This document shows positions 1-8,507 of a stretch of 64,000 bases of DNA, one piece after another (position 1 is the first letter of the stretch; the number at the start of each line of letters is the position of its first letter). Origin of the DNA: Candidatus Rokuibacteriota bacterium (GTDB taxonomy: Bacteria; Methylomirabilota; Methylomirabilia; Rokubacteriales; CSP1-6); NCBI GenBank assembly GCA_003221695.1, contig QHSX01000048.1:1-64000 (forward strand), in the 5' to 3' direction. The translations under genes and the position numbers were made by a program. Below the pieces are notes generated by a model that saw only the letters and a program-made list of their open reading frames with translations, was not told the origin of the DNA and did no database searches.

Positions 1-1098
1 CGGTTCGTCGAAGGCCTCTCGCTCGTCAATATGTTGCCAGGCGCGAGCGCTGCACAGCTCAGCATGTTTTTGGGTTACGCCCGCGGGGGGTGGTGGGGTG
101 GTCTGCTTGGCGGACTGTGCTTTGTCCTCCCAGGGTTCTTCATCTTGCTTGCGCTCACGATGGGCTATGCGGCCCTGGGCGTCACCCCCATTATGCGCGG
201 CGCGCTCTATGGCCTGGGGCCAGTCGTCTTAGGAATCTACCTGGTGGCTGTCTATCGTCTGGGTAGGGCTGCCGTAAGCACGTTCTCCCAAGCCCTCGTG
301 GCCGTTGCCGCGGCAGCGGCCGTAATCTTCAGCCCGATCGGTATTGCAGCGACCTTGTTGCTCGCGGGCGGTACGGGCGTCTTGCTCTTTCATTCCACGA
401 AGCTCGGAGCAACCGTCCTCGCCGCTTTGACGGCCGTTCTCGGCCTCCTGTACGTTTCCGCGCGATCAACGCCGGTCCCCGTCGTGGGGGCGCCCCTTGA
501 AACCCCGCTCGCGGCGAGCCTGACGGAGGTCAGCGCGTTTCTCCTCAAGGTGGGGACGTTCACGTTCGGTGGCGGCCTCACGATGATCGCGTTCATCCAG
601 GAACAGGTGGTCACGCAGTTTCACTGGCTCACGCCGCAAGAGTTCATCGACGGCCTGGCGCTCGGTCAATTCACGCCCGGACCGATCCTGATGGTCGCGG
701 CGTACGTGGGTTACAAAGTAGCGGGGCTCGCCGGCGCGGGGGCCGGTGCCGCCGCCGCATTCTTGCCTTCGTTCGTCATGATGCTGGCGGTTGTTCCCGC
801 GTTTGACCACGTCAGGAAGTTGGTGTGGACAAAGGCGGCGATGAGAGGCATCGGGCCCGCGGTGATCGGCGTGCTCGGTGTTTCGCTCGTCCGAATGGCG
901 CCGCATGCGCTTCCCGACGTGTTCGCGGCCGCCACGCTGATTGCGACCGTGATCGCGCTGATGGTCTGGCGAGTCGGCACGGTCAAAGCCATGCTTCTGG
1001 GTTCGCTCTTGGGAGTCCTGCGGAGTCGTTTGTCTTCGCTCCGAGCAGTGAAGGGGGTTCTGTACACATTCACGCGCGCGCTCGGCCCGGCGTCGTGA
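1..1098 (+). CDS. chrA: Chromate transporter, ChrA family (5' end outside window)
   Basis: Membrane transporter of the CHR family, which exports chromate in characterised members. The reading frame is open from base 1, so the N-terminus lies upstream. The visible part has the two homologous halves of long ChrA proteins. The first half carries EGLSLVNMLPG and the second repeats the pattern as KVGTFTFGGG, followed by FIDGLALGQFTPGPI. Many hydrophobic segments follow, with basic residues between them. The family assignment rests on these repeated FGGG and PGP motifs. The actual substrate is not shown by the sequence. The next gene on the same strand is an MFS exporter about 115 bp downstream. 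Confidence 0.88.
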   Translation, partial: RFVEGLSLVNMLPGASAAQLSMFLGYARGGWWGGLLGGLCFVLPGFFILLALTMGYAALGVTPIMRGALYGLGPVVLGIYLVAVYRLGRAAVSTFSQALVAVAAAAAVIFSPIGIAATLLLAGGTGVLLFHSTKLGATVLAALTAVLGLLYVSARSTPVPVVGAPLETPLAASLTEVSAFLLKVGTFTFGGGLTMIAFIQEQVVTQFHWLTPQEFIDGLALGQFTPGPILMVAAYVGYKVAGLAGAGAGAAAAFLPSFVMMLAVVPAFDHVRKLVWTKAAMRGIGPAVIGVLGVSLVRMAPHALPDVFAAATLIATVIALMVWRVGTVKAMLLGSLLGVLRSRLSSLRAVKGVLYTFTRALGPAS

Positions 1099-1213
1099 GC
1101 CCCCCGCGGTGAGATGACTCAGTGTTGCGAGAACCGGGCACGCACAGGTTTGGCGGTACGCCGGAAGGCGGCGGGCGCGTCGCATGGACCCCTGCTGTGA
1201 CGACGGGTCAAGA

Positions 1214-2410
1214 ATGACGCCGTTCCTGACCCTGGTGCTCGCGGGGTTCTTATCCCGTGTCGGGTATCAGATGGCCCGGAGCCCGGTCCTCCCCCGCTTC
1301 GCGCAGGACCTGGGAGCCGCGCCTGAATTGATCGGCATAATCGTCGCGGCCTCGACGGTCACGGGCGTCCTCATCAAGCTTCCGGCTGGCGCGCTCTCTG
1401 ACGTGCTCGGACGCAAGCGGATGATGCTGCTAGGATGTCTCTTCTTCGCTGGTCCGCCGTTCCTTTACCCTTTCGTGGAGTCGCCGGGAGCGCTCCTCGC
1501 GCTTCGCTTCCTCCACGGCTTCGCGACCGCCATCTTCTCACCGGTGGCCTCGGCCTTCGTAGCCGACCTCTTTCAGCGTGATCGTGGCGAGAAGCTCGGT
1601 TGGTTCGCGTCGGCGAACGATCTCGGCGCCACGGTGGGACCGCTCGCCGGTGGCCTCCTCCTGTTTTACACGGCCAGTTACTCGATGACGTACCTCGCCG
1701 TTGGCGTTCTTGGCCTGCTCCCGCTCGTGATGGTCGTGCGACTGCCGGACCATGATGCGCGCGTGTCGACCGGCTCAACGCTGGCCGAGCGTTCCCGCCA
1801 GTTCTGGAGCGGCATCCGCGAGGTCCTGAGAAGCCGCGCCGTGCTGGTCGCGTCAACACTCGAAGCGGCAATGTACGTTGGCTACGGTGCCTTCCTGGGC
1901 TTCTTCCCCACTTACGCAAGAGGAGTCGGCCTGAACGATGCTCAGATCGCGCTCGTGATGGGCGCCCAGTTGGCCACCACCGTGCTCGCCAAACCGCTCT
2001 CCGGAAGACTCTCCGACCGGCTCGGCCGCAAGCCGATGATCGTGGCCGGTCTCTTCCTGTGCGCCGTCACGCTGCCTATGATCCCGGCGTCCGCGTCGTT
2101 CTGGATCCTCTTGCCGGCGTCGGCGCTCTTTGGTCTGGGCGTGGCCATCGTCACACCGTCGACAACGGCTCTGGTGGCGGACCTCGTTAAGGCCGGTCGT
2201 CAGGGATCGGCGATGGGCGTATTCGGCACCATCTGGGACAGCGGAGAGGCTGCGGGCCCGATCCTGGCAGGCTTCCTCATCGCTTCGCTCTCTTATACGC
2301 CTGCCTTCGGCCTCATTGCGGCCTTCATGGCGGCGATGGCCCTGCTCTTCCTCATGATGGTGAAGGACCCGAGCCTTCCGGTTCATGCGGACGGACGACC
2401 GACAGCCTGA
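1214..2410 (+). CDS. Major facilitator superfamily transporter
   Basis: A 398-residue inner-membrane transporter with about 12 hydrophobic segments in two halves. The loop between helices 2 and 3 has the MFS signature GALSDVLGRKR, and the second half repeats it as GRLSDRLGRKP. That pair of motifs is diagnostic of the superfamily and typical of drug or metabolite:proton antiporters. I chose the ATG at 1214, which puts the first helix directly at the N-terminus. An in-frame ATG at 1184 would add ten polar residues. The substrate cannot be told from sequence. It follows a chromate transporter and precedes a Rieske protein, with no overlap to either. Confidence 0.88.
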   Translation: MTPFLTLVLAGFLSRVGYQMARSPVLPRFAQDLGAAPELIGIIVAASTVTGVLIKLPAGALSDVLGRKRMMLLGCLFFAGPPFLYPFVESPGALLALRFLHGFATAIFSPVASAFVADLFQRDRGEKLGWFASANDLGATVGPLAGGLLLFYTASYSMTYLAVGVLGLLPLVMVVRLPDHDARVSTGSTLAERSRQFWSGIREVLRSRAVLVASTLEAAMYVGYGAFLGFFPTYARGVGLNDAQIALVMGAQLATTVLAKPLSGRLSDRLGRKPMIVAGLFLCAVTLPMIPASASFWILLPASALFGLGVAIVTPSTTALVADLVKAGRQGSAMGVFGTIWDSGEAAGPILAGFLIASLSYTPAFGLIAAFMAAMALLFLMMVKDPSLPVHADGRPTA

Positions 2411-2461
2411 CCGAGGCGTCACGTATGTCCCGGTAACCCGTGCAACCAAAGGAGACTCACC

Positions 2462-3094
2462 ATGATGCTTGCGCACCAGAACTCATGCTCTGATCGCCCC
2501 GCAGACGGCGCTTCTGGAACTCTCAGGAGCGTGCCCCAGGGGCGTCGCGCGGTATTGAAGGCAGCCCTCGGCCTGGGGCTGTGTTTCTCATTCTTCGACG
2601 GTGCCTTCGCTCGAGACGAGGATCCGAAAACGGCTCGCCCACAGGAGGGCGATCAGTTCGTGTTCTCATCCGGCGACCGGGACGGCCAGCTCGTCACACC
2701 TGAGTACTTGCCGCTCGGCGGGCCCCAACAGCTGGCCTACCCGATGGATCCGCGCGCGAAGATCGTCAGGAACGGGTCGACCCTCAACCTGGTGGCGCTA
2801 GTCCGCTTCGATCCGGCCGAGCTCGCCGACGAGACCCGGGCGCTTGCGGCGCACGGCGTGGTCGCGTACTCGGCGATCTGCACGCACCAGGGATGCCCAG
2901 TCTCGATGTGGCAAGCCCAGGCGAAGACCCTCTTCTGCGCCTGCCACGCGGCCCAATACGACCCCCGGGATCACGCCCGGGTCGTCGATGGGCCGGCGCC
3001 CCGGCGCCTCCCCATGCTGCCCATCAAGATGGTCAATGGCCTCTTGACGGTCGCAGGTGGGTTCACGGGTCGAGTTGGCGGCGAGCACCCGTGA
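2462..3094 (+). CDS. Rieske [2Fe-2S] protein with Tat-like N-terminus
   Basis: A 210-residue protein with the Rieske cluster-binding boxes CTHQGC (about residue 140) and CACH (about residue 160), the His/Cys pairs that ligate a high-potential [2Fe-2S] cluster. The N-terminus has a long polar stretch, a twin-Arg-like GRRAV and then a hydrophobic segment ending near DGAFA. This suggests a Tat-exported or membrane-anchored protein facing the periplasm. Such proteins transfer electrons in bc-type complexes or small oxidases. No cytochrome b or catalytic partner is adjacent, so its complex is unknown. A good ribosome site (AGGAG) lies about 6 nt before the ATG. Confidence 0.85.
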   Translation: MMLAHQNSCSDRPADGASGTLRSVPQGRRAVLKAALGLGLCFSFFDGAFARDEDPKTARPQEGDQFVFSSGDRDGQLVTPEYLPLGGPQQLAYPMDPRAKIVRNGSTLNLVALVRFDPAELADETRALAAHGVVAYSAICTHQGCPVSMWQAQAKTLFCACHAAQYDPRDHARVVDGPAPRRLPMLPIKMVNGLLTVAGGFTGRVGGEHP

Positions 3095-3309
3095 GGGAGA
3101 GTGCCACTACAGCGCGCAGGGCGTCGCTGCACTGCCTCGAGGCTCAACCAGGCCACAAACGCACGCCGAGTTGGGGACTCCCGTGGCGGGCGCGGTACCG
3201 CTAGCGCGGCGCCCTCGGGAGCGTCACGTGCAGGCCGAGGCCAAGGATCGCGGCAAGCTGGGCGCCCGCGAGCGGCACGCCGACGACAGCCCGCCCGGGT
3301 GTTCGGTGG

Positions 3310-3993
3310 CACGCGCGGTAACCTCAAACTCTTCATCGGAAAGCGACCGAAGAAGAAAAAGGGGGACTATCAGTGGTTCCGCCGTGAGGAGATGCCGGCG
3401 CTGCTCGAGGCCTGCCTGGCGCGCTATCCACGATGGCATCCGTTTCTCCTCGTCGCCTTCGCGGCCGGCACCCGTTGGGGCGAGACGGTGGCCCTCTATC
3501 GGACGGACGTCGACTGGGCACTCGGCCGGATCCACGTGCAGCGGACGTGGTCGGAAAAGGGTCGACGAATCGAGGACTGCAAGGACGGCGACGACCGCTG
3601 GGTCAAGCTGGCGGCGCCGACGGCACTCGAGGCGCTTCGCACGCATCTCGAGACCATCGAGCTCGAGGCCCAGGTCCGCGGCTGGAACCATGACCAGCGG
3701 GAGCTGGTCTTCCCGAACACCTTCGGCCGGATCCCTCGGTTCTGCACGTTCCTCTCGAAGTTCTGGATTCCCCTCTTGACGTTAGCGAAGCTCCCCTACC
3801 GGTCGCCCCACTCCATGCGCCACTCCTACGCTACCTGGATGCTCGAGGACGGCGCCGATCTGCGCTACGTAAAGGACCAGCTGGGGCACGCCTCGATCGA
3901 GGAGACGGAGGGCACCTATGGGCACCTCGAACGCCGTCGGCACGAAGCCGCGACCGACCTCGAGGCGTACCTGCGTCCCGTCACTTCGCGTCA
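3310..3993 (+). pseudogene. Tyrosine recombinase (phage integrase) remnant, catalytic domain only
   Basis: This stretch encodes the catalytic domain of a tyrosine site-specific recombinase. The expected residues are in order: Arg in GTRWGE, a hairpin Lys in RWVKLA, the H-x-x-R box HSMRHSYAT, His in LGHAS and the nucleophile Tyr in GTYGHL. Upstream there is no recognisable SAM-like DNA-binding domain and no convincing start. Downstream the frame simply runs on antisense through the opposing aminotransferase gene because of codon bias. I therefore call it a decayed integrase, a scar of an old integration. The boundaries are approximate. No attachment-site repeat or tRNA was found beside it. Confidence 0.7.
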
Positions 3994-4069
3994 ATCTGCG
4001 TCAGTAAGGCTCGGCGCACCGGCTCGGGAGCGATCGGAACGCGCAGCAGGACACGAGGCGCAAGTGCAG

Positions 4070-5245
4070 CTACGACTGCAGTTTGAGGAGGCGTTCTCCC
4101 GCGTCCCGAAGCACGTCGTCGGTCTTCGGAAAGCAGAACCGGATCTTCGTGCGGCCGAGCTCGGGGTGGGCGTAGAACGACGTGCCGGGCACCGTCGCCA
4201 CCCCGACCTGCTTGATGAGCCACATCGCGAACGCCGTGGGGTCCTGCACGCCGTACTGCTTCATGAAGTGGGCGACGTCGGTGAGGATGTAGTAAGCGCC
4301 CCGCGGCTTCCAGGCGACGAACCCCGCCTTCTCGATGTAGCCGTAGAGCAGGTCGCGCCGCGCCTGGTATTCCGCCCGAAGACGCGCGTAGTACCCGTCC
4401 GGCAGCCCGAGCGCCACGACCGCGGCTTCCTGCAGCGGGTGGGGCGCACCGACGGTGACAAAGTCGTGCGCCCGTCGGATGCCGGTGCTGAGCTCGGCGG
4501 GCGCGATCGCGTACCCGATCCGCCAGCCCGTCACCGAGTACGACTTCGAGATGCCCGAGATCGTCACGGTGCGCTCCGCCATGCCCGGCAGCGTCGCGAT
4601 CGGCGTGTGGCCGAGACCGTCGTAGACGATGTGCTCATAGATCTCGTCGGTGATCGCGAGCAGGTCGTGCTCGAGGCAGAGCGCCGCGATCGTCTCGAGC
4701 TCGGCGCGGCCGAAGACTTTTCCCGTCGGGTTGTTCGGGCTGTTGAAGACGATGGCGCGCGTCCGGGGGGACACCGCCTTCCTGAGGCGGTCAGCGTCGA
4801 AGGTGAAGTCGGGCGGCTCGAGAGGGACGAAGACGGGCTCGGCGCCCGAGATGATGCAGCCGGGACCGTAGTTCTCGTAGAACGGCTCGAAGACGATCAC
4901 CTCGTCGCCGGGGTTCAGGACCGCCAGGAGCGTCGAGAGCATCGTCTCGGTCGAGCCGCAGCAGACGGTCACGTTCCGCTCGGGATCGACGTCCATGCCA
5001 TAGAACTTCGCGTACTTGTCGGCGATGGCACGGCGGAGCCGGGGCGCGCCCCACGTGATCGCGTACTGATGGAAGTCGCCCTCGAGCGCCACGTGCGCCG
5101 CCTCGATCAGCTCCCGCGGCGGCGGGAAGTTCGGCATGCCCTGGGCCAGGTTGACGCCGCCCACCTGGCTCACGATCCGCGTCATCTCGCGGATGACGGA
5201 CTCGGTGAACCCCTGGACCCGCTGCGAGATCGGGGGTGGAGGCAC
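4070..5245 (-). CDS. Class I/II PLP-dependent aminotransferase
   Basis: A 391-residue fold-type I aminotransferase of the aspartate aminotransferase superfamily. Visible motifs are an N-terminal GGVNLAQGMP, the NNPTGKV loop, DEIYEH with the Asp that contacts the pyridine nitrogen, and SKSYSVTGWRIGYA with the PLP-binding Lys and phosphate-binding Arg. The GTG start overlaps the stop of the upstream NIL gene by one base (TAGTG), so translation is coupled. The longer upstream frame is low-complexity and not used. It closes a four-gene unit with threonine synthase, a sulfur-carrier protein and a NIL protein. A role in transaminating a methionine- or aspartate-family amino acid is inferred from that company. 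Confidence 0.88.
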   Translation of the reverse strand: MPPPPISQRVQGFTESVIREMTRIVSQVGGVNLAQGMPNFPPPRELIEAAHVALEGDFHQYAITWGAPRLRRAIADKYAKFYGMDVDPERNVTVCCGSTETMLSTLLAVLNPGDEVIVFEPFYENYGPGCIISGAEPVFVPLEPPDFTFDADRLRKAVSPRTRAIVFNSPNNPTGKVFGRAELETIAALCLEHDLLAITDEIYEHIVYDGLGHTPIATLPGMAERTVTISGISKSYSVTGWRIGYAIAPAELSTGIRRAHDFVTVGAPHPLQEAAVVALGLPDGYYARLRAEYQARRDLLYGYIEKAGFVAWKPRGAYYILTDVAHFMKQYGVQDPTAFAMWLIKQVGVATVPGTSFYAHPELGRTKIRFCFPKTDDVLRDAGERLLKLQS

Positions 5246-5487
5246 TACGGGACGATGACGTCGCGCTCGATGGGGTCGACCTGGACGCCCTTGCCCTTGA
5301 GCCACCGGACGCCGCGCTCGAGCGCGCCCTCGTCCCCTTCGAGCTCGAGCGCGATCCATCCGTAGTCGGCCTTGACGTCGGCCCGCCGAATGTTGATGAC
5401 GAGGTCGAAGTCCTTGACCAGACGGTAGACGATCGGCTCCTGGATCAGCTCCGGCGGGAACGTCAGCCGTACGCGTATGCGCGGCAT
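5245..5487 (-). CDS. Stand-alone NIL-domain protein
   Basis: An 80-residue protein made almost entirely of a NIL domain, the ferredoxin-like fold named from the C-terminus of MetN methionine ABC transporters. It begins MPRIRVRLTF, then has EPIVYRLVKDFDLVINIRRADV and a GWIALELEG strand, as in other NIL proteins. Here it is a separate gene and lacks an iron-sulfur extension. It lies 13 bp after the sulfur-carrier gene, and its stop overlaps the aminotransferase start. NIL domains commonly sense or bind sulfur amino acids, so a regulatory or chaperone role in sulfur amino-acid synthesis is likely but unproven. Confidence 0.82.
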   Translation of the reverse strand: MPRIRVRLTFPPELIQEPIVYRLVKDFDLVINIRRADVKADYGWIALELEGDEGALERGVRWLKGKGVQVDPIERDVIVP

Positions 5488-5500
5488 CGTGAGCACCGGC

Positions 5501-5779
5501 TCAACGGCCCCCGGCGATGGCGGGGACGATCGACACCTGGTCGCCATCCTTGAGCGCGGTCTTCTTCGACTGGAGGAAGCGGATGTCCTCCTCGTTGACG
5601 TAGATGTTGATGAAGCGCCGCAGCTCGCCCGACTCGTCTACGAGTCGTTCCTTGAGCCCGGGGAACTGACGCTCCAGGTCGTCCACCAGGCCCTCCACCG
5701 TGTGGCCCTTGGCCTGGACCTCGGCGTTGCCCTTCGTGATCGAGCGGAGCGGCGTCGGGATCCGTACGAGCACCGGCAT
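5501..5779 (-). CDS. MoaD/ThiS-family sulfur-carrier protein (CysO-like)
   Basis: A 92-residue beta-grasp protein of the ubiquitin-like sulfur-carrier family. It has the usual length, the LKDGDQVSIVPAIAGG ending and the FINIYVNEEDIRFL strand seen in CysO-type proteins. Such carriers are converted to a C-terminal thiocarboxylate that donates sulfur to a PLP enzyme. The last residues are Gly-Gly-Arg rather than the bare Gly-Gly needed for adenylation, so one residue would have to be trimmed first. It lies between threonine synthase (11 bp upstream) and the NIL gene. That context favours amino-acid sulfuration over molybdopterin or thiamine synthesis. The thiamine carrier is a separate gene at 51787-51987. 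Confidence 0.85.
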   Translation of the reverse strand: MPVLVRIPTPLRSITKGNAEVQAKGHTVEGLVDDLERQFPGLKERLVDESGELRRFINIYVNEEDIRFLQSKKTALKDGDQVSIVPAIAGGR

Positions 5780-5790
5780 GCGCGTTCCTC

Positions 5791-7038
5791 CTACGTCGCG
5801 TGGGACTTGAGGTCGGCCAGCGCGCGGTCGAAGGCCGAGAGTGACGGCTTGATCTTCACGTGGGCCTCGAGGCGATCGTAGAGGGCGTCCGGCGTCTTGA
5901 GACCGTTGCCGGTAATGCAGATGACGATCGAGTCGGTCCGTTGGATGACCCCGGTCTCGATGAGCTTCTTGGCGGCCGCGACGGTGACGCCGCCCGCGGT
6001 CTCGGTGAAGATGCCCTCGGTCCGCGCGAGCAGCAGCATCCCCTCGACGATCTCCTCGTCGGTGGCGTGCGCCCCGAAGCCCCCCGACTCCTTCACGGTC
6101 CTGTACGCGTAATAACCGTCGGCCGGGTTGCCGATCGCCAGGGACTTCGCGATCGTGTTCGGCCGCACCGGCACGAGCACGTCCGTGTCGTTCCGGATCA
6201 TCGTGACGATCGGCCCGCAGCCGGCCGCCTGCGCGGCGTGCATTTTCGTCGTCACGGGCTCGGTGATGAGCCCGAGGGCCTTGAACTCCTTGATCGCCTT
6301 CCAGATCTTGGTGATGAGCGACCCGCCGGCGCACGGCACGATGATATGTCCCGGTGTGCGCCAGCCCAGCTGTTCGACGATCTCGAATCCGTAGCTCTTG
6401 GATCCCTCCGAGTAATACGGTCGAAAATTCACGTTCACGAACGCCCAGCGGTACTTGTCGGCGATCTCCGAGCACAGCCGGTTGACCTCGTCGTAGGTGC
6501 CGTGCACGGCGACCAGGGTCGGGTTGTAGACGAGCGTGGCGAGCACCTTGCCCTGCTCGAGGTCGGCCGGGATGAAGATGTAGGACTTGAGCCGGCCCTC
6601 GGCCGCGTGGGCCGCCACGGAGTTGGCGAGGTTGCCCGTGGACGCGCAGGCGACCGTGTCGTAGCCGAACTCTCGCGCCTTGGTCACCGCGACCGAGACG
6701 ACACGATCCTTGAACGACCACGAGGGGTGGCAGACCGAATCGTTCTTGACCCAGACCTCGCGGCAGCCGAGCTCGTCGGCGAGGTTCTGCGCGCGGATGA
6801 GCGGCGTGAACCCGACGTGGTGGCCGACCGCGACGTCGCCCTCGACCGGCAGCAGGTCCTTGTATCGCCACATCGAGGGCGGCCCGGCGGCGATCGACGC
6901 GCGCGTGACGACGGTCTTGAGCGTGTCGTACCGGTAGTCGACCTCGAGCGGACCGAAGCAGAACTCGCAGACGTGGACGGGGGTGGCGGGGTAGCGGCGC
7001 CCGCACTCGCGGCACCGCAGGCCATTCAGCTTCTCCAT
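5791..7038 (-). CDS. thrC: Threonine synthase-like PLP enzyme with N-terminal zinc ribbon
   Basis: A 415-residue fold-type II PLP enzyme. The N-terminus is a zinc ribbon (CRECG about residue 9, CEFC about residue 25), as in archaeal-type threonine synthases. The PLP Lys lies in SFKDR, the phosphate-binding loop is STGN, and a glycine-rich loop reads PCAGGS. Classical threonine synthase converts O-phosphohomoserine to threonine. Relatives of this subgroup accept other nucleophiles, for example in cysteate or homocysteine formation. The neighbouring sulfur-carrier gene makes a sulfur-transfer reaction a real alternative. I chose the ATG at 7038, directly before the ribbon. An upstream in-frame ATG (7116) would add a non-conserved tail. 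Confidence 0.82.
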   Translation of the reverse strand: MEKLNGLRCRECGRRYPATPVHVCEFCFGPLEVDYRYDTLKTVVTRASIAAGPPSMWRYKDLLPVEGDVAVGHHVGFTPLIRAQNLADELGCREVWVKNDSVCHPSWSFKDRVVSVAVTKAREFGYDTVACASTGNLANSVAAHAAEGRLKSYIFIPADLEQGKVLATLVYNPTLVAVHGTYDEVNRLCSEIADKYRWAFVNVNFRPYYSEGSKSYGFEIVEQLGWRTPGHIIVPCAGGSLITKIWKAIKEFKALGLITEPVTTKMHAAQAAGCGPIVTMIRNDTDVLVPVRPNTIAKSLAIGNPADGYYAYRTVKESGGFGAHATDEEIVEGMLLLARTEGIFTETAGGVTVAAAKKLIETGVIQRTDSIVICITGNGLKTPDALYDRLEAHVKIKPSLSAFDRALADLKSHAT

Positions 7039-7132
7039 CGGGCCGTCTCCATCGGTAGGGGATTTGAGCCCCGCGTTTTGTTGCACCGACAGCAAGACAT
7101 TTCCACCACTAAACACTCAACCCCGAACGAAG

Positions 7133-8491
7133 TCAATCGCGTCGCGCGTCGGGCTTGATCGTGTGGGTGAAGAGGACCGTGCCCTCCTCGTCGCGGAGCC
7201 GCACCGTGAGCTGGGCGGGCTCGATCGTGACCTCGCCGAAGTTGTTGACGCCGCCCCGGGCGAAGAGCGAGCGCGGGTGCAGGCCCTCGTCGAGCGGCCG
7301 CGGCCGGCCGAACCCGGCCGAGAGCGGCCCGGCGACGAACTCGTGGAACGACCATGCAGGCGTCGGGTGATGGCGGGCGAGCTCGGCGTGGTGAACGTCG
7401 GCCACGACGAAGACGAGGTTCGTCACGCCCTGCTCGCGGAGCTGGCGGAGGATCGCGTCCCGCTCGACCGCGAAGCCCGTCCCGCCCTCCTGGGGCGTCC
7501 CATACACGCTCGCGTTCGACCACGAGTCACGCCGCTCCGGGCTCCCGGTGGGGATCGAGAGCGGCACGCTCGAGACGGCCACCTTCCAGGTGGCGGTCGA
7601 CGTGGCGACATTGTCGACGAGCCAGCGGCGCTGCGCCGCGCCGAGCATGGTCTTGCCGGGGCCGTCGGGCTCGGCGTTGGGGCTTCGGTACTGGCGCGTG
7701 TCCAGGATGAACACCTCGAGGAGCCGTCCCCAGCGAAACTTCCGGTAGAGGCGGGTGGGCTCCTCATCCGGCGGCACGATCGGCCAGTACTCGACGAATG
7801 CTCGCCGCCCCGTCGGCATCAGGGGCTCCGTGGGGCCCGAGAAATCGTTCCGCACCTCGTGGTCGTCCCAGATCGCGTCGACCGACGTCGCGCGAAGAAG
7901 CTCCTGCATCGCGGGGTCCTCGCGCTGGTAGCGATGGCGTGCGCGGTACTGATCGAGCCGCGTCGCGATGAAGTCGGCGCCCGGCACGACGCCCGGCCGG
8001 TCGCACTTGACGTCGGCGTAGATCGTGTCGCCGACGAACAGGAAGAAGTCGGGCCGGGCGCGCGCCATCGCCTTGAAGATCCGGTAACCGCCGTCCACCC
8101 GGCGGCAGAAGCCGCCACCGCCGAGGTCGCCGCTCCAGAGGAACCTCACCGGGGCGCCCTCGTCGTGGGGGGGCGCCGTCACGAACTCGCCCCTCACCGT
8201 CTCACCGGCCCCCCGCGCCTCCCAGGCGTAGCGCGTGGCGGGCGTGAGCCCGGACAGCACGCGCTTGCCGGTGAAGTCACCTCGACGCGTGATCTCGAGG
8301 ACCCCCGTGACGCCGTCGCCGGTGGCGGGCTTGAGGGCCACCGCCACCTCGCCCTCGGCGCCGAGCCTGGCCCACACGACGGCGGTGGTGGCGGTGACGT
8401 CGCCGATCGTGACGAGGAGCGCGGGTCCGGCGCCGCCCGCGGCGCCCAGCGCCAGGGCGACGAGGACGAGCGCCGCGGCGAGGGCCCGCAC
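7133..8491 (-). CDS. PhoD-family alkaline phosphatase, exported
   Basis: A 452-residue secreted metallophosphatase of the PhoD family, which hydrolyses phosphate mono- and diesters outside the cytoplasm using Fe3+ and Ca2+. The first 25 residues form a cleavable signal peptide. An Ig-like N-terminal domain follows (about residues 28-110), then the metallophosphatase domain. Its motifs are SGDLGGGG, FVGDTIYAD, IWDDHEVRNDF, LDTRQYR and VVADVHHAEL. These supply the expected metal-binding Asp, Asn and His. It lies 16 bp after an SDR gene on the same strand. A phosphate-scavenging role is the family norm. No Pho box was identified. Confidence 0.88.
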   Translation of the reverse strand: MRALAAALVLVALALGAAGGAGPALLVTIGDVTATTAVVWARLGAEGEVAVALKPATGDGVTGVLEITRRGDFTGKRVLSGLTPATRYAWEARGAGETVRGEFVTAPPHDEGAPVRFLWSGDLGGGGFCRRVDGGYRIFKAMARARPDFFLFVGDTIYADVKCDRPGVVPGADFIATRLDQYRARHRYQREDPAMQELLRATSVDAIWDDHEVRNDFSGPTEPLMPTGRRAFVEYWPIVPPDEEPTRLYRKFRWGRLLEVFILDTRQYRSPNAEPDGPGKTMLGAAQRRWLVDNVATSTATWKVAVSSVPLSIPTGSPERRDSWSNASVYGTPQEGGTGFAVERDAILRQLREQGVTNLVFVVADVHHAELARHHPTPAWSFHEFVAGPLSAGFGRPRPLDEGLHPRSLFARGGVNNFGEVTIEPAQLTVRLRDEEGTVLFTHTIKPDARRD

Positions 8492-8507
8492 CGGGCCGCG
8501 CGGCGCG

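Noticed and set aside
3199-3297. Minus-strand frame reading like a membrane-protein C-terminus (VGVPLAGAQLAAILGLG)
   Set aside because: Too short to assign and without upstream continuation; mentioned only as a possible relic in the integration scar.
3101-5365. A 754-codon open frame on the plus strand
   Set aside because: Only the part to about 3993 is integrase. The rest is antisense to the aminotransferase, open because of high G+C codon bias.
7058-7072. GGGG-CTCAAAT-CCCC hairpin (minus strand) like a tRNA T-arm upstream of thrC
   Set aside because: No acceptor, D or anticodon arm fits around it and the loop lacks TTC. At most a fragment.
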